A DNA stretch of 64,000 nt, taken from the NCBI RefSeq assembly GCF_001941825.1, contig NZ_CP019038.1:2170001-2234000 (forward strand), read 5' to 3'. Below are positions 37,271 to 46,302 of this stretch, one piece after another (positions within the stretch are counted from its first letter, which is position 1; each line of letters begins with the position of its first letter). Origin of the DNA: Massilia putida (GTDB lineage: Bacteria; Pseudomonadota; Gammaproteobacteria; Burkholderiales; Burkholderiaceae_D). The notes beneath the pieces were generated by a model. That model was not told the origin of the DNA. It made no database searches and worked only from the letters and a program-made list of their open reading frames with translations. Made by a program: the position numbers and the translations under genes.

Positions 37271-39307
37271 TCACCCGTGCAGCCGCACCGCCTCCTCGAC
37301 GGCGCCCGGCACCACCGACAGGTCCACCCATCCCGCGCGCCACGCCTGCTCCAGGTTGCGTTCGATCGTGTCCAGCGACGCAGGCACGGTGCCGGACAAT
37401 CCGCGTACGCCGTATGCGCGGTCGCGGCCATGCGATTTCGCCAGATACAGGGCGCTGTCCGCGAGACCGACGACCTGTTCCCACGTCAGCGGCGTGCCGC
37501 CGAGCGACAGCGGAAACGGCGCGAAGCCCACGGACACGGTGACCGGGACGCATCCGTTCCGGTATTCGACCGGGTGCGCCGAGATGCCGTGCAGGATGCG
37601 CAGCGCGACGTCGTCCAGTGCGGCGCGCGCGACCGCCGGCAGGAACACGAGGAATTCCTCGCCGCCCCAGCGCACGATCATGTCGGTCTCGCCCAATGCC
37701 AGCCGCAGATTGTGCGCGATCGTCTTCAACACGGCGTCGCCGGCCGCATGGCCCAGCGTGTCGTTGATGCCCTTGAAGCGGTCGACGTCCACCAGGAACA
37801 GCGCGCCCGCCGTCCCGCACCCTTCCCGGGCCATGAACTCCTGGAAGTGGCGGCGGTTGTACAGCTGCGTGAGCGGATCGAGCGCGCTTTGCCGCTTCAA
37901 TTGCCGGTTCTTTTCTTCCAGCGCGGTGTTGGCGCGCCTTACCTTCCGGTAGAGCAGTCCGACGATCAACGCGGCCAGCGTGCCGATCCCGGCCAGCGGC
38001 CACCAGATGCGCTGCTGCAAGCGGCGATTGTCCAGCTCCGCCTTGGCGGCACGGTTCTCCTGGCGCAGCGCTTCGATCCGGCGCTGCCTGGTCTCGGCGT
38101 CATATTGCTGCTGCAGCTCCATCAAGGCTTTCCGGCGCTGCTCGGCAAAGATTTCGGCGGAGAGCCTGCGCTCGCGGTTGTAGGCGTCGACGGCGCCACG
38201 ATAGTCGCCGGCGTGTTCCAGCGCGCGCCCATACTCGCGCAGCACGGCCAGCAGTTCCGGCTTGTCGCCCTGTTTTTCATAGGTCGCCAGGCCCGCCTCG
38301 AACTGCTGCTTGCCGTCAAGCAGGCGCCCCTGCCCGAGCAGCGCCTGCCCCAGGTTGACGCGGGCGGTCGCGATGTCGTTGTTGCTCCTGACGTCGATGG
38401 CGGCCTCCAGCGCTTGCGCGGCATAGACCTGGGCCTCGTGGAAGCGGCCCTCCTTCAGGTAACAATCCGACAGATTGACGAGCGTCGTGGCCCCCATCTG
38501 GCGTGCGCCCATGCTGCGTTCGAGCCCGAGTTCCTCGAACAGGGCATGGCGTGCCCGCTCGAAGGCGTTCTGCTCGACCGCCAGGGCGTATTCGTCGCCC
38601 AGCGCCGTGGCGATGGCCCCCGGGGATGCCATCTTCCTGGCCACGGCCAACGATTCCTGCTGCACCTCCCAGCCCTTGTCCAACTCGCCCATATTCAGGT
38701 ACAGCCGCACCAGCGCGTGCAGCGCGCTTGCCAACGGTGCGGTGTCGACCGGCGTCCGGCGTGCCATGTCGACGGCGGCGTGCAGTTTCGACAGCGCCGC
38801 CGGATAATTGCCCTCCTCCTGGAACGATAGTCCGGCGGCGATGGTCGCCAGCACCTTCGTCGGCATGTCGTCGGTGCTCAAGGCGACGCGTTCCGCCTCG
38901 AACGACGTGGCGTGAGACGCGGCCAGGTCTTCCCGCACATAGAGCGTATTGGCGCGCGCGATCAAGCCTTTGGCAAGCGCCACGTTGTCATTGTTGCGCC
39001 GCCCATAAGCGACCAGCTGGTCGGCCAATGCCAGGGCATGCGTCAGGTCGCCGATGCCGCGCTCGGCGGTGCTGTAGAAATACAGGAAGTCCGTGCGCAA
39101 CGGCGCCGGCGCGGCGGCCATGTCGAACTCCATGGCGCGCAGCCGGCGCGACGCCTCGTCCGGCACGAAGCGCGCGATGGCACCGGCCTCGCGCAAGCGT
39201 TGCGCCTGCGTCTGCGTCTGCTCGCCGGTCGTCGTGAGTGGACACAGCAACAGCGCGACGGCGCAGCAGGCGCGCAGGCCGAATGGTGACAGTACGGGAA
39301 ATGCCAT
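37271..39307 (-). CDS. TPR-containing membrane diguanylate cyclase
   Basis: A 678-residue protein. A signal peptide/anchor lies at the N-terminus (FGLRACCAVALLLCPLTT). About ten TPR-like helical pairs fill residues 40-430 (for example ATALGDEYALAVEQNAFERA, VNLGQALLGQGRLLDG). A coiled coil and a membrane helix (WWPLAGIGTLAALIVGLLY) precede a C-terminal GGDEF domain with LDPLTQLYNRRHF and an intact GGEEF in RWGGEEFLVF. It would make c-di-GMP in the cytoplasm under control of a periplasmic TPR sensor. The usual I-site RxxD is GETD here, so feedback inhibition is probably absent. The start at 39307 is chosen because the signal peptide follows it directly. Confidence 0.9.
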   Translation of the reverse strand: MAFPVLSPFGLRACCAVALLLCPLTTTGEQTQTQAQRLREAGAIARFVPDEASRRLRAMEFDMAAAPAPLRTDFLYFYSTAERGIGDLTHALALADQLVAYGRRNNDNVALAKGLIARANTLYVREDLAASHATSFEAERVALSTDDMPTKVLATIAAGLSFQEEGNYPAALSKLHAAVDMARRTPVDTAPLASALHALVRLYLNMGELDKGWEVQQESLAVARKMASPGAIATALGDEYALAVEQNAFERARHALFEELGLERSMGARQMGATTLVNLSDCYLKEGRFHEAQVYAAQALEAAIDVRSNNDIATARVNLGQALLGQGRLLDGKQQFEAGLATYEKQGDKPELLAVLREYGRALEHAGDYRGAVDAYNRERRLSAEIFAEQRRKALMELQQQYDAETRQRRIEALRQENRAAKAELDNRRLQQRIWWPLAGIGTLAALIVGLLYRKVRRANTALEEKNRQLKRQSALDPLTQLYNRRHFQEFMAREGCGTAGALFLVDVDRFKGINDTLGHAAGDAVLKTIAHNLRLALGETDMIVRWGGEEFLVFLPAVARAALDDVALRILHGISAHPVEYRNGCVPVTVSVGFAPFPLSLGGTPLTWEQVVGLADSALYLAKSHGRDRAYGVRGLSGTVPASLDTIERNLEQAWRAGWVDLSVVPGAVEEAVRLHG

Positions 39308-39416
39308 TGAGCTCCTCGGGCTACGCCGCACGGCGTACGGCCGCGTGCCGAGGATTATGCCTGCTGTCATCTAGAAGGTTCAATCGAACCGTCGAGCCCT
39401 CCGCATGCGCGGCCGG

Positions 39417-41126
39417 TCAGCGCTGGGCGAGCGAGGCCAGATAGCCGTGGATCTGCGCCACCGCGGCCGCACCCTCGCCCGCCGCGGCCGCCACGCGCTT
39501 GGTCGATCCGGCCCGCAGATCGCCCACGGCGAAGAGGCCGTCGACGCTCGTCTCGAGCGTGCGGGCGCCGTGTTCCGGACGCGTCTCGGCGCCGGTCAGC
39601 ACGAAACCCTTGTCGTCCAGTTCGACGCCGCATTCGTGCAGCCAGTCGCTGTTCGGGTCGGCGCCGATGAACAGGAACAGGCGCCGCACGGGGAACTCGC
39701 GCGTGTCGCCGCCGTCTCTGGCGCGGCAACGCACGCGGTTGAGGCCGTTCTCGTCGCCTTCCAGCCCGGCGATTTCGCGCCGCGTGTGCAAGTGGATGTT
39801 GGGCGTGGCCGCGATGCGTTCGATCAGGTAGCTGGACATCGTCGCCTCCAGCCCAGGTCCGCGCACCAGCATATGCACTTCCGACGCGTGCGCCGCGAGG
39901 AAGACGGCCGCCTGCCCCGCCGAATTGCCGCCGCCGACGAGCATGACGGGTTCGTTGCGGCACAACCTGGCCTCCACGGGCGACGCCCAGTAGTAGACGC
40001 CGCGGCCTTCGTACTCGGCGATGTTCGGCAGGTCCGGCTTGCGGTAGCGCGCGCCCGCCGCCAGCACGACGGTGCGCGCCTGCAGGCACGTGCCGTCGTC
40101 CAGTTCGACCTTGAGCGGACGCTCGTGGCACAAGAGGCGCGTGGCGCGCGCGGGGATCGCGATCTCGGCGCCGAATTTCAGCGCCTGCACGTACGAGCGG
40201 CCGGCCAGCGCGCGGCCGGAGATCCCGGTCGGGAAGCCGAGGAAATTCTCGATGCGCGCGCTCGCCCCCGCCTGGCCGCCATACGCGCGCTGGTCCAGCA
40301 CCATCACGCGCAAGCCTTCCGAGGCGGCGTACACGGCCGTCGCCAGGCCGGACGGACCGGCGCCGACGACGAGCACGTCGAACACGGCGCCGCGCTCGAT
40401 GCGGGGCAAGGTGCCGAGGCAGCGCCCCACTTCGGCCAGGGTCGGATTCTTCAGCACGAAGCCGTCCGGCAGCGCCACGAGCGGCCAGTCGGACGGCTGC
40501 CGCCAGTGCTCGCGCACGAGCTGGGCCGCTTCCGGGTCCGTCTCCGGATCGCGCCGCGTGTACGGATACGCGTTCCGCGAGAGGAAATTCTCCAGCTCGA
40601 ACAAGCCGGCGTGCGCGGCCGGACCGATCAGGATCGGACCGCCCGGCTTATTGCTGATCAGTTGCACGCGACGGAGGATGAACGCGCGCATCAGGCGCTC
40701 GCCCAGTTCGGCCTCCGCCACGATCGCGGCGCGCAGGCATTCGGCGTCGAGGACGAGCGTCTCGAGTTCGCCCACGGCGACGCCATCGGCCAGCGGCGGC
40801 CGGCCGGACAATTGCGCCACTTCGCCGGCGAATTGGCCGGGACCGTACTCGACCACCTCGACGCGATTGCCGAGCGCATCCGTCCGGCTGCACAACAAGT
40901 GTCCCGCCAGCACGACGACCATGCCGGGCGAATCCACGCAGGCGCGAAACACGGTGGCGCCGTCCGGCCACGTGCGGCAGGTGCCGAAGCGGCGCAGGCG
41001 GGCGATGTCGTCCGCGCTCAGCGTCGGATAGATCTGGTGGCCGCGCGTGGCCAGGTCGACGGCGGCGCGCGCCTCGGAATCGGGGATGAGACTTTCGGGG
41101 ATCAGTTCGGGTACGTGTTCGGACAT
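39417..41126 (-). CDS. cNMP-binding domain fused to thioredoxin-reductase-like FAD oxidoreductase
   Basis: A 569-residue fusion. Residues about 35-160 form a Crp/cNMP-binding beta-roll (LSADDIARLRRFGT, VVVLAGHLL, PGQFAGEVAQLSGRPPLADGVAV). An FAD/NAD(P)H oxidoreductase follows, with GAGPSGLATAVYAASEG, YGGQAGASARIENFLGFPTG and the NADPH site LVGGGNSAGQAAVFLA. It ends with VDGLFAVGDLRAGSTKRVAAAAGEGA. The redox CxxC of thioredoxin reductase is replaced by YYWASPVEA, so it cannot reduce thioredoxin in the classical way. Such cNMP-TrxR fusions are known in proteobacteria but their substrate is not. The start at 41126 (MSEHVPELI) avoids a non-conserved extension. Confidence 0.88.
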   Translation of the reverse strand: MSEHVPELIPESLIPDSEARAAVDLATRGHQIYPTLSADDIARLRRFGTCRTWPDGATVFRACVDSPGMVVVLAGHLLCSRTDALGNRVEVVEYGPGQFAGEVAQLSGRPPLADGVAVGELETLVLDAECLRAAIVAEAELGERLMRAFILRRVQLISNKPGGPILIGPAAHAGLFELENFLSRNAYPYTRRDPETDPEAAQLVREHWRQPSDWPLVALPDGFVLKNPTLAEVGRCLGTLPRIERGAVFDVLVVGAGPSGLATAVYAASEGLRVMVLDQRAYGGQAGASARIENFLGFPTGISGRALAGRSYVQALKFGAEIAIPARATRLLCHERPLKVELDDGTCLQARTVVLAAGARYRKPDLPNIAEYEGRGVYYWASPVEARLCRNEPVMLVGGGNSAGQAAVFLAAHASEVHMLVRGPGLEATMSSYLIERIAATPNIHLHTRREIAGLEGDENGLNRVRCRARDGGDTREFPVRRLFLFIGADPNSDWLHECGVELDDKGFVLTGAETRPEHGARTLETSVDGLFAVGDLRAGSTKRVAAAAGEGAAAVAQIHGYLASLAQR

Positions 41127-41200
41127 GGTCGGCCGCCTCGAGGTTGGGTACCGCATGCTACCCCACCTCGAAGCGCCGCGCACCTCACAAAAGACGGGGC

Positions 41201-42349
41201 CTACCGTCCGGGCAGCGCCGCGATCACGCGCCTGGCGAACTCGGCCGGGTTGCCCGCGTGCCAGCGCCACACGATCACGAGATCGTGCTCGGGAGAAATG
41301 ACGATATCGTTGCTGCCGGCGCCGAGCGCGGCGAACGCCGTCGGCGGCAGCCCCGGCAGGTTTTTACCCTTCGTGTTCAGCCACCACAGATAGCCGTAAT
41401 CCGGACCGTGTTCGCTGGGCGTCAACGCCGCCTTCACGTAATCCTCTGGCACGATCTGGCGGCCGTTCCAGTTGCCGCGGCGTAGCCACAGATAGCCGAA
41501 GCGCGCCATGTCCCAGGAATCGATCCACATGCCGCCGCCCCAGCGTGTGCCGCCGCTGACGGAAGGAACGAGCTTGCCGTTCATGTCCACGTAGCTGTTC
41601 GTGTACGGCACCCACTTCCACTGGTGCGACGCGCCGATCGGGTCCATCACCTCGTCCTGGAACACGTCCGGCACGGGTTTGCCGAACACGCGCAGCAGCG
41701 ACAGCGCGAAGCGGTTGATGCGCACGTCGTTGTATTCGTAGAACGTGCCGGGGTCCTGGAACGTGCGCGGCTTGCGCTCGCCCGCGCCGAACGCATCCAT
41801 ACCGATGAAGTCGGCGTTCTTGCCCCACATGCTGCCTTCCCACTCCGATTCCTGCTGCAGGTGGTGCTTCCACGTGACGGCCGCGTTGTGCGGCGAGTCG
41901 TAGCCGCCGTCCTTCACGGTGGCGCCGACGGGCTGGTCGAGGTTCGCGATCTTCCCGTCGCGCAGGGCGACGCCGGCGACGGTCGACAGCATGCTCTTCG
42001 CCACGGAATACGTCGGGTCGACGAAGTGCGTGTCGCCGAATTCCGCGACGACATAGCCCTTGTAGATCACGACGCCGTTCGTGGGCGCGCGTTTCGACGG
42101 CAGCGAGCCGAGCGGCTCGCCGAAGGTCTGCCGCTGGTCGGAAAAGTCGCGGGCGCGTTCCGTCTCGTGCGCCTGCGCGTACGCGACGGCTGCGCGCAGC
42201 TTGATCGGGTCGATGCCGAGCTGGGCCGGCGATTGGTGCGTCCATTCGCCCGCCGGCGGAAAGTACGACGGCTCCGCTTTCGGCTTCGGCAGCGTGGCGG
42301 CGCTGGCCAGGGTCGTGGCGAACGCGGCCAGCAGCAGCGCCCGGCGCAT
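41201..42349 (-). CDS. Serine hydrolase of the beta-lactamase/penicillin-binding fold
   Basis: A 382-residue exported protein with a signal peptide (MRRALLLAAFATTLASA). The active-site motif SxxK is SVAK (in YSVAKSMLST), the second motif YxN is YND (in YEYNDVRIN), and the third position reads HAG in WRWHAGN. This places it in the class C beta-lactamase-related esterase/peptidase group (PF00144), which mostly act on peptides, esters or lactones, not as resistance enzymes. The ATG overlaps the CYTH-gene stop by one base (TGATG). It is the last gene of a three-gene operon with a CYTH protein and an M14 peptidase. Confidence 0.87.
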   Translation of the reverse strand: MRRALLLAAFATTLASAATLPKPKAEPSYFPPAGEWTHQSPAQLGIDPIKLRAAVAYAQAHETERARDFSDQRQTFGEPLGSLPSKRAPTNGVVIYKGYVVAEFGDTHFVDPTYSVAKSMLSTVAGVALRDGKIANLDQPVGATVKDGGYDSPHNAAVTWKHHLQQESEWEGSMWGKNADFIGMDAFGAGERKPRTFQDPGTFYEYNDVRINRFALSLLRVFGKPVPDVFQDEVMDPIGASHQWKWVPYTNSYVDMNGKLVPSVSGGTRWGGGMWIDSWDMARFGYLWLRRGNWNGRQIVPEDYVKAALTPSEHGPDYGYLWWLNTKGKNLPGLPPTAFAALGAGSNDIVISPEHDLVIVWRWHAGNPAEFARRVIAALPGR

Positions 42350-42825
42350 CACGCTTTGTCCCGCCACTGCGAATACGGCATCCGGATCAGGCTGGAGTTG
42401 TAATAGCGCTTCTCGCCCGTGACCTCTTGCCCGATCCAGTCGGGCTTGTCGAACGCCTCGTCCTCGGCATCGAGCTCGATCTCCGCCACGACGAGCCCGG
42501 CGTTCAGGCCGAGGAATTCGTCAACTTCCCACGTGTGGCCCGCATGTTCGATGCGGTGGCGGATCTTTTCCACCTGCGGCTGCTCGCACAAGCCGTCGAG
42601 CAGCTCCGTCGCGTCCGCCACGGGAATCTCGTATTCCCACTCGCCGCGGGACGCGCCGGTGCTTCGTCCCTTGATGGTGATGACGGCCCGTTCGCCCTCG
42701 ATGCGCACGCGCACGGTCCGCACGGCATCGGCCACCAGATAACCCTGGCGCATGCGCGTCGGGATACCCTGCCCGCGCCAGCCCTCATTGGCCAGCAAAA
42801 ACTTGCGTTCGATCTCGACACCCAT
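42349..42825 (-). CDS. CYTH-domain (triphosphate tunnel) protein
   Basis: A 158-residue cytoplasmic protein consisting of a single CYTH/triphosphate tunnel fold. EIERKFLL at the N-terminus is the diagnostic motif. It is followed by alternating charged strands (RVRIEGERAVITIKGR, WEYEIPVADA, EVDEFLGLNAGLVVAEIEL) that line the tunnel with Arg/Lys/Glu. Stand-alone bacterial members are usually inorganic triphosphatases; some are class IV adenylate cyclases. No fused CHAD domain. A good AAAGGAG lies upstream. It sits in an operon 12 bp after the M14 peptidase. Confidence 0.9.
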   Translation of the reverse strand: MGVEIERKFLLANEGWRGQGIPTRMRQGYLVADAVRTVRVRIEGERAVITIKGRSTGASRGEWEYEIPVADATELLDGLCEQPQVEKIRHRIEHAGHTWEVDEFLGLNAGLVVAEIELDAEDEAFDKPDWIGQEVTGEKRYYNSSLIRMPYSQWRDKA

Positions 42826-42837
42826 GCGCGACTCCTT

Positions 42838-43962
42838 TCAGTCGTCCAGCGATTGCAGGATCGGCTGCAGCATCGCTGCACCGAGCGCGGCGCTGCGGGC
42901 GCCGTTCCAGCCGACGTACGGGTCGGGCAGGTTGGCGTTGTCCTTGAACGGCATCTCCAAGGTCAGCGACAGGCATTTGAACGTGTGCCCGATATACTTC
43001 GAGGCCAGGGTCAGCAGTTCCTCGTTATACTTGCTCGCGGCATAGCCGTAGACGTTCTGGAAGTCCGGGCTGGACGCCATGTAGCGCTCGATGAACGCGT
43101 TCTGGGCGGCCAGGCGCTCCGGCGTAAAGTCTTCCAGCATCTCGCTGCCGGCCACGAAGTTATAGGGCAGCGCCTCGTCGCCGTGGATGTCGAAGAACAT
43201 GTCGACGCCCGTCTCGTGGATCTTGTTCTTCACGCACAGCACTTCCGGGCTGCGCTCGGGCGACGGCGTCATCCACTCGCGGTTCAGGTTGGCGCCCGCG
43301 GCATTCGTGCGCAGGTTGCCGCGGACGGAACCGTCCGGGTTCATGTTCGGCACGATGTAGAAGACGGCGCGCTGCAGCAGCTTGCGCGAGATCGGATTCG
43401 AATTGTCGAGCAGCGCATCCATCATGCCTTCGACGAACCACTCGGCCATCGTCTCGCCCGGATGCTGGCGCGCGATCACCCAGATCTTCTTCTCGGCCTG
43501 CGGATTGCCGACCACGACCAGGTTCATGTCGCGGCCGTCGACGGTCGTGCCGATGTCGTGCACGCGCGCGACCGGATTCTCGGCCACTTCACCGAGCAGA
43601 CGCAGGTGGCGCTCCCAGGTGTAGGGCTCGAAATAAGCGTAATAGATGCTGTCCAGCTCGGGCGTGTGGTTGACGGTCATGACCTGGCCGTCGAACGAGG
43701 TCGGCACGCGGAACCAGTTCTCGGTGTCGTAGCTGGCCGCCACCTGGTAGCCCTCGAAGCCCTTGGGATACGTCGCCTGCCCCGCGTTCAGGAAGCGGAT
43801 CGTGCAAGCCTTGCCGCGCGCGCCCTGCAGGCGGAAGTGGAACCACTGGTGGATGTCGGCGTGAGAATCCTTGCGCAGCTTGAGATCGATCTGGCGCGGG
43901 TCGGTGGCCTGGACGACGTCGATCGCACCGGAATCGAACAGCTGGCTGATCTTGATGGACAT
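42838..43962 (-). CDS. M14 zinc carboxypeptidase, cytosolic type
   Basis: A 374-residue peptidase with an N-terminal beta-sandwich domain (about 1-120) and a carboxypeptidase domain typical of cytosolic CCP-like M14 enzymes. Zinc ligands are His167 and Glu170 in RQHPGETMAEW and His260 in FDIHGDE. The catalytic Glu336 is in LTLEMPF, and NLNREW contributes substrate-binding Asn-Arg. There is no signal peptide, so it should act in the cytoplasm, possibly on peptide C-termini. It heads the operon with the CYTH and serine hydrolase genes. The start at 43962 (MSIKISQLF) matches family N-termini better than the longer frame to 44025. Confidence 0.92.
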   Translation of the reverse strand: MSIKISQLFDSGAIDVVQATDPRQIDLKLRKDSHADIHQWFHFRLQGARGKACTIRFLNAGQATYPKGFEGYQVAASYDTENWFRVPTSFDGQVMTVNHTPELDSIYYAYFEPYTWERHLRLLGEVAENPVARVHDIGTTVDGRDMNLVVVGNPQAEKKIWVIARQHPGETMAEWFVEGMMDALLDNSNPISRKLLQRAVFYIVPNMNPDGSVRGNLRTNAAGANLNREWMTPSPERSPEVLCVKNKIHETGVDMFFDIHGDEALPYNFVAGSEMLEDFTPERLAAQNAFIERYMASSPDFQNVYGYAASKYNEELLTLASKYIGHTFKCLSLTLEMPFKDNANLPDPYVGWNGARSAALGAAMLQPILQSLDD

Positions 43963-44059
43963 GGGCTGGTTCCTCGAAAATCGTTCAAAGCAGGAATGAT
44001 AGCCGAGCCCACGCCCGCCGGCCACAAACGGGCGGCCGCGGTCCGCGCTTAGTTGCCGG

Positions 44060-44461
44060 TCATGCGTCGAGGTCGATCAAATCCTTGCTGTAGGCCAGCA
44101 TGATCTGGCGCATCAGCTCGACGTTGCTGCGGTCGAGGACGACGGTGAGGTCCGGTTTGCGGTCGAGGTTGTACGTCATGCTGATCTTGCCCGGCAAGAC
44201 CTTGCACTGCACGGTGAACGCGCGCGGGATGTTCGGGCTGTCCCAGTCCCACTGGGTGATCGTCGGCCCGGCCGGCGGCGGCTGCAGGGCCGGGTCCTGG
44301 TTGACCGGCAGGTGCTTGAGGAGCCAGAACACGATCGATGCCGGCACGAAGATGGCGACGTCGCTCGCGCCGTGTGCGGAGAATTTGGTCAGCAGGAGGT
44401 TGCCGACCCGGTCGCACGACATGGACATGCTCTTGACTTGACGGATGACCGCAGATTTCAC
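44060..44461 (-). CDS. Conserved hypothetical protein, 133 aa
   Basis: A soluble protein of 133 aa starting with GTG and an AGGA ribosome site. It contains a hydrophobic segment (VAIFVPASIVFWLLKHL), a Pro-rich loop (PALQPPPAGPTITQW) and C-terminal strands MTYNLDRKPDLTVVLDRS followed by a helix. No domain was recognised. The position between the peptidase operon and the stress gene gives no functional clue. Confidence 0.6.
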   Translation of the reverse strand: MKSAVIRQVKSMSMSCDRVGNLLLTKFSAHGASDVAIFVPASIVFWLLKHLPVNQDPALQPPPAGPTITQWDWDSPNIPRAFTVQCKVLPGKISMTYNLDRKPDLTVVLDRSNVELMRQIMLAYSKDLIDLDA

Positions 44462-44540
44462 GACGAATTCCTATGGCTGAGTGATTGAAAGCCCGGGGAT
44501 TCTACCCCATCCCATTTGAGAATTGTGTTAAAGAAATGCA

Positions 44541-44606
44541 AAACGGGGAGCCTGCGCTCCCCGTGTGGATTCGTGGACGGCGGGACGGTGCCGCCACCGT
44601 CCCGCC
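44541..44606 (-). terminator. Tandem terminator hairpins after the KGG stress gene
   Basis: Reading on the minus strand, a perfect 12-bp stem (44579-44590 / 44595-44606, loop CCGC) lies 9 bp after the stop. It is followed by ACGGGGAGC/GCTCCCCGT (44543-44551 / 44556-44564), whose downstream side is T-rich. The second hairpin is the more classical terminator. Confidence 0.8.
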
Positions 44607-44615
44607 TGCACGGAA

Positions 44616-44855
44616 TTACTGCTTGTTGCCCTTGGACGAGCTGCGCGACGAGCCGGAAGCCGACTGGCGGTTCCCATGGCTCATGCTGCCTGCGCGACGA
44701 GCCTCTTCCGAGGTGAACTCGTGCGCGGTGCCTTTCTGGTGAGCGGCCTTGCCGCCTTCGCTGGCGATCTGGCGCTGACGCTCCGGATCCATCGATGCGA
44801 AACCTCGGTTCTTCGTACCGCCACTCTGTTTGTTGCCTTGATTGCTGGATGCCAT
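44616..44855 (-). CDS. KGG-repeat stress protein (con-10/GsiB-like)
   Basis: A 79-residue, very hydrophilic protein with Gly, Ser and Asn/Gln bias. It has the KGG motif region GFASMDPERQRQIASEGGKA and a second related segment HEFTSEEARRAGSMSHG. Proteins with this motif (con-10, GsiB, YciG) are induced by general stress or desiccation. The start at 44855 has a GAGGAGA ribosome site; the longer frame to 44951 is not supported. It is divergent from another disordered Gly-rich gene across a 293-bp AT-richer gap, in which no alternative gene is visible. Confidence 0.85.
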   Translation of the reverse strand: MASSNQGNKQSGGTKNRGFASMDPERQRQIASEGGKAAHQKGTAHEFTSEEARRAGSMSHGNRQSASGSSRSSSKGNKQ

Positions 44856-45148
44856 GATGATCTCTCCTCGTTGCAGTTGAAACCGCCGCGTCCTGCGGCA
44901 GGCCTGCCGATGCTGTCGGATGAGCGCTCGGTCGGAAAACATCTTAGGCATGCCAATTGGATGAGACTATAGGAGCATTTCAGATGACTTTGTAGGACAA
45001 TGTGAGACAGAAAATGCATCATCGAAACTCTACTTCCGGTTGTAAATAACTCGTCGGTAATCGTCCTACATATACCCGCAACGTCTTCCTATACTGAAGT
45101 CCACCGGGAACGCGCATCATCCCGGTTCCAGATCGAAAGGAGACGACC

Positions 45149-46102
45149 ATGGACGCGAACCAACGCAGCGAAGCGAACAACCAGACGAACAACGGCGCCA
45201 ACGAAAAATGGACGCCCGGGTCCGAGGGCGCCAGCGCCGACCGCGGCCAGCCGCTCGACCACACTTATCCGCGCGGCCCCGGCGTGCAACAGGGCAACCA
45301 GCAGCGCGACATCATGGGTAGCCAGAGCGGCAGCGGCGGCCGCGAATACGGCGAGGATGCCGGCATCCCCGGCGGCTCGATGGAAAACCAGATCAACGGC
45401 GGCTCCGGCCCCGTGCAAGGCATCACCGACAGCCACCAGCGCCAGATGGAACAGAAATCCGGCGCCTACGGCTTGCTGGAACAGCCCGTCGGGCACCGTC
45501 CGAAAGACTCCGGCGTCGATCTGAACCGGGAACGGGACATGCACCGCGACGTCGTGCGCGGCAACCTGCCGTCGCAAAGCGCCGCCCAGCCCGACCTGCA
45601 GGGCGGCTCGCTCTCCGATTCGCGCGGCAATCTGCAGGCCTCCACGCATACCCAAGGCGGCGGCATGCACGGCCCGCGCAGCGCACTGCCCGCGCAGCCG
45701 CCGGGCGGCTCGATGGGCAACCGCCAGTCCGGCGCATCGCCGTCGACGCAGGGCGGCGGCATGCCGGGACCGGGCGCCGCCGGCGGCCACGAAGCCCAGC
45801 GCGGCAACACGCAGCTGGACGTGGCCGGCTCGCGGTCGATGGCCAACCAGGAATCGGACTACGGCGGCGTGCACAAGTCGAACGATGTCGCCGGCGGCCT
45901 GCCGCGCTCGCCGGGCAACACGGGCGCCGACAGCACGGACCGCCAGGGCTCGCAGACCGGCTCCACGGCGTCGGCCGGCGGCCCGGCGGTGCACAAGTCG
46001 AACGACGCCGCCGGCGGCTATCCGCGCAGCCCGGGCTTTTCCAACAAGCTGCACGGCGACGACAACATGGACGACGACACGGGCTTCAAAAGCAAGCCCT
46101 GA
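45149..46102 (+). CDS. Disordered Gly/Gln/Ser-rich hydrophilin-like protein
   Basis: A 317-residue protein without signal peptide, transmembrane helix or recognisable fold; it is rich in Gly, Ser, Gln, Asn, Asp and Pro. Internal repeats include VHKSNDVAGGLPRSPG and VHKSNDAAGGYPRSPG near the C-terminus, plus two STQGGGMPGP-type and two PGGSM(E/G)N segments. Composition fits hydrophilins or LEA-like protectants. It has an AAAGGAG ribosome site and is divergent from the KGG stress gene. The 293-bp shared upstream region suggests joint induction, probably by general stress or drying. Confidence 0.7.
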   Translation: MDANQRSEANNQTNNGANEKWTPGSEGASADRGQPLDHTYPRGPGVQQGNQQRDIMGSQSGSGGREYGEDAGIPGGSMENQINGGSGPVQGITDSHQRQMEQKSGAYGLLEQPVGHRPKDSGVDLNRERDMHRDVVRGNLPSQSAAQPDLQGGSLSDSRGNLQASTHTQGGGMHGPRSALPAQPPGGSMGNRQSGASPSTQGGGMPGPGAAGGHEAQRGNTQLDVAGSRSMANQESDYGGVHKSNDVAGGLPRSPGNTGADSTDRQGSQTGSTASAGGPAVHKSNDAAGGYPRSPGFSNKLHGDDNMDDDTGFKSKP

Positions 46103-46302
46103 GTCCCGCTGCGCGCCGGCCCCTTGCGCGGGCCGGCGTTGCCTCCCCGCTTGATCCAGATTCAAGCACCGGACTGGTTCCGGAACCCAGCCATTTCCCT
46201 CGCGGTCGAACCTGACACATCGTCAGATCGCGAGCGGACCATGCCGAACCAGAACAGGATTGCACGCCGAATGTGCGCCGCCGCGCGGGCCGGGGAGGCG
46301 TC

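Noticed and set aside
46199..46234. Nested hairpin (CTCGCG/CGCGAG and CTGAC/GTCAG) before the glycosylation island
   Set aside because: No T-run and no clear relation to a promoter; recorded but too weak to call a terminator or riboswitch.
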